64,000 bases of DNA from Streptomyces chrestomyceticus JCM 4735 (GCF_003865135.1 NZ_BHZC01000001.1:3286001-3350000), one strand, 5' to 3'. Positions 44,245-52,133 are shown, numbered from the stretch's first letter. Translations and numbers: made by a program. The notes: generated by a model from the sequence alone, not told the origin.

Positions 44245-45390
44245 ATGTATCCGATGCTCAAGCCCGCGCTGCGGCGCGGATGGCGGGACCGGGAGACGGT
44301 GCGGTTCGGGGTGGCCCCGGCGCACGCGGTGGAACTGGGCCCGGTGGACACGGCCACCGGGAGTTTTCTGGCCTTGATCGACGGCACCCGCAGCCTGGAC
44401 CAGCTCGCGGACGCCGCCGGCCAACTGGGTCTGCCGGACGGGCACGCGCGGCGGGTGGTGGACCGGCTGGGGGAGGCGGGCCTGCTGGACGCGCCGTCGG
44501 CGGGCGGCCCCGCGGCCGACACGGTGCGCGCCGACTCCGCGGCCTTCGGCCGGCTCCGGGCGGACCTCGCGTCGCTGTCAGTACGCCACCCCGAGGCGGC
44601 GGGCGGACTGGAGCGGATGGGGGCGCGCCGGGCCATACGGGCGCGGGTCCGCGGCGCCGGCCGGGTGGGCTCTTCGGTGGCGGCCCTGCTCTCGGCGGCG
44701 GGCGTCGGGCGGGTGGAGGTGCAGGACGGCGGGAAGGTCGAGCCCTGGGACGTCGTGCCGGGCGGGGTGCGGGCGGAGCAGATCGGTGCGCGCCGGGACA
44801 CCGCGGCCCGCAGCCTGGTGCACCGCGTCTCGCCCTGGTCGCGGCGGCTCCGGCCCGGGAGCGGGCCGTCGGACGCGGGCGAGCCGGGCCTCGGGCTCGT
44901 CGTGATCGCGCCGCGTGACGGCCTCGCCGCCTACGCGCCCGACCCGGTCCTGTACGAACCCTTCGTGGCCGCGGGAATCCCGCATGTGTTCGCCGGGGTG
45001 GTCGAAGGGACCGGAGTGGTGGGCCCGCTGGTCCTGCCGGGCGGCTCCTCCTGTGCGGGCTGCCTCCAGTTGCGGCGTACGGACGCGGAGCCGGCCTGGC
45101 CGCGGCTGCTGGCCCAGTGGCGCTCGGGGCGGGGCGCACCGGCCGTTCCGGCGTGCGACGCGGCGCTGGCGACGGCGGTGGCGGGGGTGGCCGCCGTGCA
45201 GGCGCTGGCGTTCCTGGACGGTCAGTTGCCACCCTGCACAGGAGCCCGGATCGAGGTCGCGCTGCCCTGTGCGGACTGGCGGACGACCAGGGTCGCGCCG
45301 CATCCGGAGTGCGGCTGCGGCGCGGCGGGGCCGGACGGTGCCACGGGCGCCTCCGATCCGCATCGGCGACACGTAACAATGGCGGAGTAA
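44245..45390 (+). CDS. ThiF/E1-like protein
   Basis: A 381-residue ThiF-superfamily protein. An N-terminal winged-helix-like part (YPMLKPALRRGWRDRETVRF, then DQLADAAGQLGLPDGHARRV) precedes the nucleotide-binding fold, marked by RARVRGAGRVGSSVAALLS and VGRVEVQDGG. Two cysteine pairs (SSCAGCLQL and HPECGCG) probably bind zinc as in E1 enzymes. Such proteins activate a carboxyl end or bind a leader peptide; no ubiquitin-like partner is next to it. ATG 44245 is chosen as the conserved start with GACGGGGGCGG upstream. It precedes the ABC1 kinase gene by 34 bp. Confidence 0.85.
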   Translation: MYPMLKPALRRGWRDRETVRFGVAPAHAVELGPVDTATGSFLALIDGTRSLDQLADAAGQLGLPDGHARRVVDRLGEAGLLDAPSAGGPAADTVRADSAAFGRLRADLASLSVRHPEAAGGLERMGARRAIRARVRGAGRVGSSVAALLSAAGVGRVEVQDGGKVEPWDVVPGGVRAEQIGARRDTAARSLVHRVSPWSRRLRPGSGPSDAGEPGLGLVVIAPRDGLAAYAPDPVLYEPFVAAGIPHVFAGVVEGTGVVGPLVLPGGSSCAGCLQLRRTDAEPAWPRLLAQWRSGRGAPAVPACDAALATAVAGVAAVQALAFLDGQLPPCTGARIEVALPCADWRTTRVAPHPECGCGAAGPDGATGASDPHRRHVTMAE

Positions 45391-45424
45391 CCCCGGTTGG
45401 GGACAGTGTGAGTTGGAGGGGCGC

Positions 45425-46867
45425 ATGTCAGATCTTCCCCGCAAGGCGGTCACCCGTACCGCCAAGCTGGCCGCGCTGCCACTGGGATTCGCCGGCCGCG
45501 CCACCTGGGGGCTGGGCAAGCGGATCGGCGGCAGGTCGGCGGACATCGTCGGCCGCGAGCTCCAACAGCGGACCGCCGATCAGCTCTTCCGGGTGCTCGG
45601 CGAGCTGAAGGGCGGCGCCATGAAGTTCGGGCAGGCGCTGTCGGTCTTCGAGTCGGCGCTGCCGGAGGAGATCGCCGGTCCGTACCGCGCCGCGCTCACC
45701 AAACTTCAGGAAGCCGCACCGCCGATGCCGACAGATTCGGTGCACGCGATCCTGGCGGAGCGGCTGGGGGCGGACTGGCGCGAGCTGTTCACGGAGTTCG
45801 AGGACAAGCCGTCGGCGGCCGCGTCGATCGGCCAGGTGCACCGCGCGGTCTGGCACGACGGCCGGGAGGTGGCGGTCAAGGTCCAGTACCCGGGAGCGGG
45901 CGCGGCCCTGCTGTCCGACCTGTCCCAACTGGGCCGCTTCGCCCGGCTGCTCGGGCCGCTGATCCCCGGCATGGACATCAAGCCGCTGATCACCGAGCTG
46001 CGTGACCGGGTCTCCGAGGAGCTGGACTACGCCCTGGAGGCCGAGGCCCAGCAGGCACACGCCGAGGAGTTCGCCGACGATCCCGACGTACGGGTGCCCG
46101 CGGTGGTCCACCAGAGCGACCAGGTGCTGGTGACCGAGTGGATGGAGGGCGTCCCCCTCTCGGAGATCATCGCGAACGGCTCCCAGGAGGAGCGCGACCG
46201 GGCCGGGCAGCTCCTCGCCCGCTTCCTCTTCTCCGGCACCGCACGCACCGGCCTGCTGCACGCCGACCCGCACCCGGGCAACTTCCGCCTGCTGACCGGC
46301 GACGCCCCCGACGGCCCCCCGGAGCAGTGGCGGCTGGGCGTCCTGGACTTCGGGACGGTCGACCGGCTGCCGGGCGGCCTGCCGTCCACGATCGGCGCCT
46401 CACTGCGCATGACGCTCGACGGCGAGGCCGAGGCGATCTACGAGCTGCTGCGCGAGGAGGGCTTCGTGAAGGAGTCCATCGAACTGGACCCCGACGCGGT
46501 GCTGGACTATCTGCTCCCGATCATCGAACCGGCCCAGGTGGACGACTTCACCTTCACCCGCTCCTGGATGCGGACCCAGGCCGCGCGTATCGCCGATCCC
46601 CGCTCCCCCGCCTACCAACTGGGCCGCCAACTGAACCTGCCCCCCTCCTACCTGCTCATACACCGCGTGACGCTGAGCACGATCGGCGTCCTGTGCCAGT
46701 TGGGAGCCACCGTCCGCCTGCGCGACGAGCTGGAGTCCTGGCTCCCGGGCTTCACCCCCGACGACACCTCCGCCGACGACGACGCCAATACCTCCCACAC
46801 CTCCGACACTCCCGCCCCGTCCATACCCGAACAGAGCAACGCCGCCCAGAAGGAGACACCGGCCTGA
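45425..46867 (+). CDS. ABC1/UbiB-family (AarF-like) atypical kinase
   Basis: A 480-residue atypical kinase. Family-specific motifs are complete: KGGAMKFGQALS (KxGQ), SAAASIGQVHRA (the Ala-rich loop in place of a P-loop), VAVKVQYPG, HADPHPGNFRLL and VLDFGTVDRLP. ABC1 kinases support lipid or quinone metabolism in other organisms; Streptomyces have menaquinone, so the client is unclear. Its mycobacterial counterpart also lies next to whiB7. The C-terminal 40 residues are a disordered D/T/P tail. It follows ThiF closely and ends just before the minus-strand wblC block. Confidence 0.88.
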   Translation: MSDLPRKAVTRTAKLAALPLGFAGRATWGLGKRIGGRSADIVGRELQQRTADQLFRVLGELKGGAMKFGQALSVFESALPEEIAGPYRAALTKLQEAAPPMPTDSVHAILAERLGADWRELFTEFEDKPSAAASIGQVHRAVWHDGREVAVKVQYPGAGAALLSDLSQLGRFARLLGPLIPGMDIKPLITELRDRVSEELDYALEAEAQQAHAEEFADDPDVRVPAVVHQSDQVLVTEWMEGVPLSEIIANGSQEERDRAGQLLARFLFSGTARTGLLHADPHPGNFRLLTGDAPDGPPEQWRLGVLDFGTVDRLPGGLPSTIGASLRMTLDGEAEAIYELLREEGFVKESIELDPDAVLDYLLPIIEPAQVDDFTFTRSWMRTQAARIADPRSPAYQLGRQLNLPPSYLLIHRVTLSTIGVLCQLGATVRLRDELESWLPGFTPDDTSADDDANTSHTSDTPAPSIPEQSNAAQKETPA

Positions 46868-46941
46868 GGCGATGCCGACCCGAGGTGACACCGCCGGTCT
46901 GAGGCGTACGGCAGGCCGAAGCCGCCGGCCCCGGCCGCCGT

Positions 46942-47142
46942 TCACCGGGTCGGCACCGGGTCCAGGTGGGACTCGATGACGCGGAGACTGGCCCGGGTGC
47001 AGGTGTCGCAGAGGTGCTGGCGGGTGCCGTTGGTGATGGTGCAGGTCCAGGTGGCCGGGGTGCCCTCGGCCGTGGCGCCGCATTGGACGCACTCCGTGTC
47101 GTCGGTGGTCAACTCCGCCTGTTCATACGTCTTCTGGTTCAT
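46942..47142 (-). CDS. Small zinc-ribbon-like protein
   Basis: A 66-residue protein with two cysteine pairs (ECVQCGATAEG and HLCDTCTRAS) spaced about 26 residues, a typical zinc-ribbon layout. The N terminus is NQKTYEQAELTTDD and the C terminus forms a helix (SLRVIESHLDPVPTR). ATG 47142 is the only start with the domain complete. The family is unknown to me. It lies downstream of the wblC unit on the same strand, separated by 162 bp. Confidence 0.6.
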   Translation of the reverse strand: MNQKTYEQAELTTDDTECVQCGATAEGTPATWTCTITNGTRQHLCDTCTRASLRVIESHLDPVPTR

Positions 47143-47304
47143 CAGCCGACAATATCCCCGCCACCGCCGGGAAAGGGGGCACAACGCCTCAGGGGCCGCC
47201 CAGTTGGACAGCCCCTGAGATGTGTGGTGTTGCGATGGCCGCCTGATGCGGTGGTGACACCGCCGGGCGGCCCGGCACCGTACGGATGCCGGGCAGCCGG
47301 CAGG

Positions 47305-47553
47305 TCACTGCATGACGGCCATGGCCAGAGCGCGCCGGGCGCGCAGCGACGCCCGCTCGGCGCGACGCTGCATGCGCCGGGCCGTGGCGAGGCGCTGGGC
47401 CCTGCGTTCGGACTCGGCCTCCTGGAGGCGCTGTTGCATATGTGCGCGCGCCAGGGCTTCTGGGATGAGTTGCATTTCACGGGTCCTGTTCTGGCGCGAC
47501 TCGATCACGCCGGAGTTCGCTGGTGCGGTGGTGTCGGTGAGAGTGGGGTTCAT
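47305..47553 (-). CDS. Small basic helical protein downstream of wblC
   Basis: An 82-residue protein that is mostly one long Arg/Ala/Gln-rich helix: QNRTREMQLIPEALARAHMQ, then QEAESERRAQRLATARRMQR and RAERASLRARRALAMAVMQ. It could bind nucleic acid or form a coiled coil. CAGGA precedes ATG 47553. It is 77 bp after the wblC stop and may be read from the same transcript; a longer in-frame start overlaps wblC and is rejected. Function unknown. Confidence 0.6.
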   Translation of the reverse strand: MNPTLTDTTAPANSGVIESRQNRTREMQLIPEALARAHMQQRLQEAESERRAQRLATARRMQRRAERASLRARRALAMAVMQ

Positions 47554-47630
47554 CGGGTCCTGCTTCTGGGGGTCCCGCTGGGCGGGACGGTCGATCGTTC
47601 CTGTGCCGCTGGTGTACGTGCCGCCGAGCT

Positions 47631-47984
47631 TCATGCCGCGACCGGGTTCTTGCGCGGACGGCCACGCGGACGCTTGCGGGGTACCACGACGCCCTGGACG
47701 AACAGTTCGCCGCCCCAGACGCCCCACGGCTCACGACGGTCCTTGGCGCCGGCGAGACACGCCTCGCGCACCGGACAGGTCTGGCACAGGGACTTGGCGT
47801 ACTCCACGTCGGCCGGGGTCTCGGCGAAGAAGACCTCGGGGTCGTAGGTACGGCACGGCACGGCGGCGCCGAGTCGGTCGATCTCGTCGTCGAGCTCGGT
47901 GAGGGGCAGCAAAGGGGTCTCCTGGGAGTCGGGCGGGGGGATCAGGTCGGTGGCGACGGACGGGGTGTGCGTCTGGAGTTGCAC
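47631..47984 (-). CDS. wblC: WhiB-family regulator WblC (WhiB7 orthologue)
   Basis: A 117-residue iron-sulfur transcription factor. Four cysteines (C44, C67, C70, C76) hold the cluster, followed by EPWGVWGGE and an AT-hook KRPRGRPRKN at ~104-113. The AT-hook and the Trp-rich turn separate WhiB7/WblC from other WhiB proteins. With the primary sigma factor it activates intrinsic antibiotic-resistance genes. GTG 47984 has GAGGAA 9 nt upstream. Upstream lies an intrinsic terminator, a leader ORF and an AT-rich promoter, the attenuation layout known for whiB7/wblC. The neighbours uvrD2, mrx1 and nudC match mycobacteria. Confidence 0.93.
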   Translation of the reverse strand: MQLQTHTPSVATDLIPPPDSQETPLLPLTELDDEIDRLGAAVPCRTYDPEVFFAETPADVEYAKSLCQTCPVREACLAGAKDRREPWGVWGGELFVQGVVVPRKRPRGRPRKNPVAA

Positions 47985-48035
47985 GGTGGTGTGTTCCTCG
48001 TCTGTTCGGCCCGGCTGGTGGCCGGGCTCATGGGC

Positions 48036-48078
48036 AAAGCAAAAGGGCCGCGGATCCCGGTGTGGGTTCCGCGGCCCT
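48036..48078 (-). terminator. Intrinsic terminator/attenuator in the wblC leader
   Basis: On the minus strand a GC-rich hairpin (arms 48078-48064 and 48058-48044, 14 of 15 pairs) is followed by TTTTGCTTTG. It ends about 50 nt before the wblC start, and I see no promoter between them, so read-through must be regulated. This is the expected position of the whiB7/wblC attenuator. Confidence 0.85.
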
Positions 48079-48104
48079 GGAAGGTGCCGACCTGATCATG
48101 CGAA

Positions 48105-48437
48105 TCAGGCTGGATCTCTCCAGGGTTCGTGCCCGCGGTGGGCCCACGTGTCCTGCTGCGTCTGGTACTGCTTCCGGGATTCGGCACCGTTGGCCGCCGC
48201 GCCGGCGAAGGCATGCTGGTCCGCTGCCTGTGCCGCTGCCGCTACTGCGGGTGCCTGGGTCGGTCGCTCGTCGCACTTGGCCTCGGGCAGGAACACCGGG
48301 GAAGCGGCACGGGAGACCTCAAGACCGGACATCCGACCGAAGGCGGACAGACCGGTGCCCGGGAGCGAGGCGCCGAGCATGCAGGGGGCGACGACCGAAC
48401 GATCGGTCATTTTCTGGGTCTCGATGAAGCTGATCAC
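48105..48437 (-). CDS. Leader ORF in the wblC 5' region
   Basis: A 110-residue frame with an excellent ribosome site (GGAGG, 8 nt before GTG 48437). It starts ISFIETQKMTDRSVVAPCML, has an Ala-rich middle (APAVAAAAQAADQHAFAGAAA) and ends HRGHEPWRDPA. The stop is 27 nt before the attenuator hairpin. In Streptomyces and mycobacteria, wblC/whiB7 is controlled by a translated upstream ORF whose ribosome behaviour decides termination; this frame is the candidate. It could also be an independent small gene. I cannot assign a protein family. Confidence 0.65.
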   Translation of the reverse strand: MISFIETQKMTDRSVVAPCMLGASLPGTGLSAFGRMSGLEVSRAASPVFLPEAKCDERPTQAPAVAAAAQAADQHAFAGAAANGAESRKQYQTQQDTWAHRGHEPWRDPA

Positions 48438-48548
48438 TGGTCTCGCCTCCTCTCGGCGTCTCGGCGGACCGGAAAATCCGGTCCGGGCTTGTTCAGTACA
48501 ACACGAATCCAGCGGATCCCGGAAGGCCCGTTGTCTTCGTGCCTGTGA

Positions 48549-48587
48549 AGGCTATGGGGATGCGCTCCGCGCGCGCAAACTATTTTT
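48549..48587 (-). promoter_or_regulatory. wblC promoter with AT-rich WblC-binding box
   Basis: On the minus strand the AT run AAAAATA (48587-48581) lies 2 bp before TTGCGC (48578-48573), then an 18-bp spacer and TAGCCT (48554-48549). An AT-rich box directly upstream of -35 is the signature of WhiB7/WblC-activated promoters, so the gene is probably autoactivated. The AT box overlaps the end of uvrD2. Transcription should start near 48542. Confidence 0.7.
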
Positions 48588-49056
48588 CTGACGACTTTCC
48601 GGAGGTTCTTGCACCACCCTCCGGAAGATCGTCCGGCGACGGCCCGTCCGCTGCCGGAACGAGCTCCTCACCTGCGCACAACGCGAGGACGTCGGCGCCG
48701 AATCTGCCCAGCTTGCGTCCCCCCACACCAGGGATGCCCGCCAGCTCCCCCTCGGTTCCCGGAACGGCCTCGGCGATCGCCATCAGCGTCTTGTCCGTGA
48801 AGACGCAGTACGCCGGCTGGCCTAGCTGCCGTGCCCGCTCGGCCCGCCAGTCGCGCAGCCGCCCGTACAACGCCTCGTCGAGCTCGGAGGGGCAGTCGTC
48901 GCAGCGCATGAGCTTCATTTCACCCGCATCGGTGAGCGTCTTGCCGCAGACCCGGCAACGGGCGGGCGACCGGGTCCGGCGCTTGCCCGCGCCCCTGGCC
49001 ATGGCGCCGCCCCGCTCGACACCGCCCGCGGCGGCGGCCGCCGCGCGGCGCCCCGC
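48580..49056 (-). pseudogene. Displaced C-terminal HRDC/zinc part of uvrD2 (out of frame)
   Basis: The reading frame offset by one base from the helicase encodes the expected UvrD2 tail: a cysteine pair set (ARCRVCGKTL, MRCDDCPSEL) and an HRDC domain (QPAYCVFTDKTLMAIAEAVP, then GIPGVGGRKLGRFGADVLA). In intact homologues this follows the helicase in one chain. To join them, one base must be added in the GC-rich run around 49020-49070. An internal ATG at 49002 could start a separate 140-residue peptide. The last codons overlap the wblC promoter box. Confidence 0.75.
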
Positions 49057-50855
49057 GCCCCCGAACCGGGCCGCAGACCGTCCAGGAAACGGCTGGGCCG
49101 CCGGACGGCGCGGCCGCCCGGAGCACGGGACAGCGACCACGAGAGCCCCAGATGCAGGCGGGCCCGGGTGACGCCCACGTACAGCAGGCGGCGCTCCTCC
49201 TCGACCTGCTCGTCGGTCTTGGCGTACGTGATCGGCATCATGCCCTCGGTGAGGCCGACCAGGAAGACGGCGTCCCACTCCAGGCCCTTGGCCGCATGAA
49301 AAGAGGCGAGCGTCACACCTTCGACGGTCGGCGCGTGCTGGGCGTTGGCCCGCTCGTCCAGCTCGGCGACCAGATCGGCGAGGGTGGCCGCCGGCCGGGC
49401 CTTGGCGAAGTCCTCGGCGAGGCGGACCAGCGCGGCCAGCGACTCCCAGCGGTCCCGCACGGCGCCGGACCCGGCCGGGGGCACGCTCGTCCACCCCATG
49501 TCGCTCAGTACCGCCCGGACCTCGGACGGGAGGTCCACGGCGTCGTCGAGGAGGGCGTCGTTGGCGCCGAAGCGGGCGGCGCCGCGCAGCTTGACGCCTG
49601 CCTCGCGCACCTCGGGCCGCTCGAAGAACCGCTCGGCACCGCGGAGCTGGTACGGCACGCCGTGGTCGGCGAGGGCCTGCTCGTAGACCTCGGACTGCGC
49701 GTTGATGCGGAACAGGACCGCTATCTCGCTCGCCGGCACGCCGGACGCGATCAGGTCGCGGATACGGCGGGCGGTGCCCTCCGCCTCCGCCGGCTCGTCC
49801 CCGTACTCCGTGTAGGCGGGCTCGGGGCCGGCGTCCCGCTGCGAGATCAGCTCCAGCCGGTGCTCGGCGGCGCGGCCGCGCGCCTGGGAGAGCAGACCGT
49901 TGGCGAGGTGCACGACCTGGGGGGTGGAGCGGTAGTCCCTGACCAGCTTCACGACCGTGGCGTTCGGATGGCGGGTGCGGAAGTTCAGCAGGTGGTCGGG
50001 GGTGGCGCCGGTGAAGCTGTAGATCGTCTGGCTGGCGTCGCCGACGACGCAGAGGTTGTCGCGGTCGCCGAGCCACAGGTCGAGCAGCCGCTGCTGGAGC
50101 GGGCTGACGTCCTGGTACTCGTCCACGACGAAGTGCTGGTACTGGGCGCGGACCTGCTCGGCGATGTCGTGCCGGTCCTGCAGGACGCCGACCGTCAGCA
50201 GCAGCACGTCCTCGAAGTCGATGGTCCCCCGGTCGCGCTTGAGCTGCTCGTACGTGGCGTAGATCTGCCCGATCTCGGCCGGGTCGCGGGGGGCCTCGCG
50301 CCCGGCCTTGTGCACGGCCGCCGGATAGTCGGCGGGCACGGTCTGGGTGACCTTGGACCACTCGATCTCGCCCGTGACGTCCCGCAGCTCGTTGCGGTCG
50401 AGGCGGATGCGGCAGCGGGCAGCGGCCTCCGCGACCACCTGGACCTTGCGCTCCAGCAGCCGCGGCACCTCGCCGCCGACCGCCTTCGGCCAGAAGTACT
50501 GAAGCTGGCGCAGCGCGGCCGAGTGGAACGTCCGGGCCTGCACCCCGCCCGCGCCGAGCTGCCGCAGCCGCCCGCGCATCTCCCCCGCCGCCCGGGCGGT
50601 GAAGGTGACGGCGAGCACCGTGGACGGCTGCAGGATGCCCGCGCGCACGCCGTACGCGATGCGGTGGGTGATCGCCCGGGTCTTGCCCGTCCCGGCACCC
50701 GCCAGGACGCACACGGGCCCGTGCAGGGCCGTGGCGACCTCGCGCTGCTCGGGGTCCAGGCCGTCGAGCACCGCGTCGGCACCCTCGGGCGTGGCCGGGA
50801 ACTGGGTCGCGGCCGCAACCTGCGGGAAGAGAGTGGAGTCCGATGCTGCTGTCAC
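48915..50855 (-). CDS. uvrD2: UvrD2-type SF1 DNA helicase, frameshifted before its HRDC domain
   Basis: The readable frame gives 646 residues with all SF1A helicase motifs: LAGAGTGKTRAITHRIAYG (motif I), VTFTARAAGEMRGRL, FVVDEYQDVSPLQ (II), VVGDASQTIYSFTGA (III), VKLVRDYRST, LASFHAAKGLEWDAVFLVGL (V) and LLYVGVTRARLHL (VI). After SRFLDGLRPGSGARG the chain becomes Pro/Ala/Arg-rich noise and stops, while the expected HRDC tail lies in another frame. UvrD2 unwinds DNA in repair; in mycobacteria it is an essential partner of Ku-free pathways. It is either a real truncation or a sequence error. Confidence 0.85.
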   Translation of the reverse strand: MTAASDSTLFPQVAAATQFPATPEGADAVLDGLDPEQREVATALHGPVCVLAGAGTGKTRAITHRIAYGVRAGILQPSTVLAVTFTARAAGEMRGRLRQLGAGGVQARTFHSAALRQLQYFWPKAVGGEVPRLLERKVQVVAEAAARCRIRLDRNELRDVTGEIEWSKVTQTVPADYPAAVHKAGREAPRDPAEIGQIYATYEQLKRDRGTIDFEDVLLLTVGVLQDRHDIAEQVRAQYQHFVVDEYQDVSPLQQRLLDLWLGDRDNLCVVGDASQTIYSFTGATPDHLLNFRTRHPNATVVKLVRDYRSTPQVVHLANGLLSQARGRAAEHRLELISQRDAGPEPAYTEYGDEPAEAEGTARRIRDLIASGVPASEIAVLFRINAQSEVYEQALADHGVPYQLRGAERFFERPEVREAGVKLRGAARFGANDALLDDAVDLPSEVRAVLSDMGWTSVPPAGSGAVRDRWESLAALVRLAEDFAKARPAATLADLVAELDERANAQHAPTVEGVTLASFHAAKGLEWDAVFLVGLTEGMMPITYAKTDEQVEEERRLLYVGVTRARLHLGLSWSLSRAPGGRAVRRPSRFLDGLRPGSGARGAARRPPPRAVSSGAAPWPGARASAGPGRPPVAGSAARRSPMRVK

Positions 50856-50960
50856 CCGACCATGCTGCCAGGTCGACCGGGACAGCCGGGAAAGTTGTCC
50901 ACAGCCGCCACTCCCCGGTCACACGAATACACCTGCCTACGGAAGCGAAGCCGTACACGT

Positions 50961-51000
50961 ACGGGAACGGTCCGGCACGGACGGGAATGGTCCGGCCCGG
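50961..51000. repeat. 20-bp tandem duplication in the mrx1 promoter
   Basis: ACGGGAACGGTCCGGCACGG (50961-50980) and ACGGGAATGGTCCGGCCCGG (50981-51000) differ at two positions. The second copy carries GGAAT, the -35 of the sigma-R promoter; the first carries the weaker GGAAC. Confidence 0.8.
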
Positions 51001-51009
51001 GCAGACGTT
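50984..51009 (+). promoter_or_regulatory. Sigma-R promoter of mrx1
   Basis: GGAAT (50984-50988) and GTT (51007-51009) are exactly 18 bp apart, the SigR consensus. Transcription should start near 51015, about 37 nt before the ATG. This links mrx1 to the sigR-rsrA locus in the same window. Confidence 0.85.
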
Positions 51010-51051
51010 CTCCCATCGATACACGCCGAGCTAGAAGGAGCGCGAGGACCC

Positions 51052-51309
51052 ATGGCGGGCACTGTGACGATGTACAGCACCACGTGGTGCGGCTACTGCC
51101 GTCGGCTGAAGGGCCAGATGGACCGCGAGGGAATCGCGTACACCGAGATCAACATCGAGCAGGACCCCGAGTCCGCCGCGTTCGTGGAGAAGGCCAACGG
51201 CGGCAACCAGACCGTCCCGACTGTTCGGGTAGTTCCCACCTCGGGTGGCAACGAGGTCGTGATGACAAACCCGAGCCTTGCCCAGGTAAAGCAGGCTCTC
51301 GCGGCCTGA
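51052..51309 (+). CDS. mrx1: Mycoredoxin (glutaredoxin-like, Mrx1)
   Basis: An 85-residue glutaredoxin-fold protein with the active site TTWCGYCRRLKG (C13, C16), cis-Pro in NQTVPTVRV and the GGNEVVMTNPS end. Mycoredoxins reduce mycothiol-protein disulfides in actinobacteria. ATG 51052 has AGGAGCGCGAGGA upstream. A consensus sigma-R promoter drives it, so it should rise in thiol stress. It is divergent from uvrD2, as in mycobacteria, and ends at a hairpin. Confidence 0.93.
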   Translation: MAGTVTMYSTTWCGYCRRLKGQMDREGIAYTEINIEQDPESAAFVEKANGGNQTVPTVRVVPTSGGNEVVMTNPSLAQVKQALAA

Positions 51310-51323
51310 CGCTCCCCAGCGCT

Positions 51324-51361
51324 GCGGCCCCCCTCTGGACATGATCACCGGAGGGGGCCGC
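51324..51361 (+). terminator. Hairpin terminator after mrx1
   Basis: GCGGCCCCCCTC (51324-51335) pairs with GAGGGGGCCGC (51351-51361), one base bulged, over a 15-nt loop, followed by TTGTATG. It begins 14 nt after the mrx1 stop. Confidence 0.75.
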
Positions 51362-51765
51362 TTGTATGCAGGGGAAGCGGACAGCGAGCCGTCGCACGCC
51401 GGTCACGCGCCGTCGATATCGGCCGCCCACGACCGTACGACACGCTCTCGCCAAAGCACTTCATGCAACAACGTGCATACCCACGTCCATGCATGGACGG
51501 CCGAGCATGCCCCTCGTACGGTCGTGTCCGACGACCCGACCAGGGGGTACCGCAATGCACGTCAGGAGCTGACTCGGCTTACCGGGAACGGGACCGGCGA
51601 GTGTTGGCGTCGTTGGGTTCGCCCGCCTCGTCGCCCGCCTTCCGGAGCGCGCGGGCCACGCACAGTGACACCGCTTTGACGTCTTGCACATGACGCCTGC
51701 CGGACTCCGAACGGGCGCCTCACCGCCGTCGCGATGACGCGTGGCCGTCCCGGAGCATGGCTGCC
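51362..51765. other. Gene-free stretch holding an inverted-repeat element
   Basis: No reading frame has a ribosome site and coding bias. It holds a 99-bp structured element (51428-51526) with a 13-bp inverted repeat at its ends and a 16-bp palindrome inside, then plain GC-rich DNA up to the small gene at 51766. Confidence 0.5.
51428..51526. repeat. 99-bp element bounded by a 13-bp perfect inverted repeat
   Basis: CACGACCGTACGA (51428-51440) is repeated inverted as TCGTACGGTCGTG (51514-51526). Inside lies the 16-bp perfect palindrome CGTCCATGCATGGACG (51484-51499) and two more TGCAT/GCATG motifs. It is not near a transposase and could be a MITE remnant, an operator or a structured RNA. Confidence 0.6.
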
Positions 51766-51939
51766 ATGAGAGAGAACCCGACGGACAGGTGCGAGGCATG
51801 CGAAGTGTGCGAGCTGTTGACGTTGCTCGAAGCCACGGGGCGGGAGAGCCGGGACCGGTCGACGGAGGTGGACGCGCGGGTGCGGTACCGGCGGCACATG
51901 AGGGAGGCGCACCGGCGGGAGGTTCCGCTGCCGCTCTGA
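51766..51939 (+). CDS. Small cysteine-containing hydrophilic protein
   Basis: A 57-residue frame: RENPTDRCEACEVCELLTLL, then EATGRESRDRSTEVDARVRY and RRHMREAHRREVPLPL. The CxxCxxC group might bind a metal together with the histidines of the helix (HMREAH). GGAG lies 10 nt before ATG 51766. The composition is less GC-biased in first positions than random frames here and looks protein-like, but I do not recognise it. It precedes the Ere-like gene by 194 bp on the same strand. Confidence 0.45.
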   Translation: MRENPTDRCEACEVCELLTLLEATGRESRDRSTEVDARVRYRRHMREAHRREVPLPL

Positions 51940-52133
51940 GGGCCGCGGCGTGCAGACTCCGCGCGGCGTTCCCCTGACGGTCCCGGCGGAGCGGGTGCTC
52001 GGGCGGACTCGGCGGAGCGGGCGTTCGGAGCGCTCGCCGCCCGGCTCCGCGGCTGCTGGGTGGTGGAGGCGTCCATGATCCGGGCGGGTAGCCTGCTCCA
52101 TCGCGTGAGGGCCGGGCGACGAAGCGGGGGGCC

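Noticed and set aside
47985..48045. A separate promoter between the attenuator hairpin and wblC.
   Set aside because: No -10-like hexamer (TAnnnT) exists in these 60 bp; the upstream AT-box promoter is a better explanation.
51345..51560. Minus-strand 71-codon Cys/His-containing frame over the inverted-repeat element.
   Set aside because: No ribosome site, and its composition follows from the palindromic DNA.
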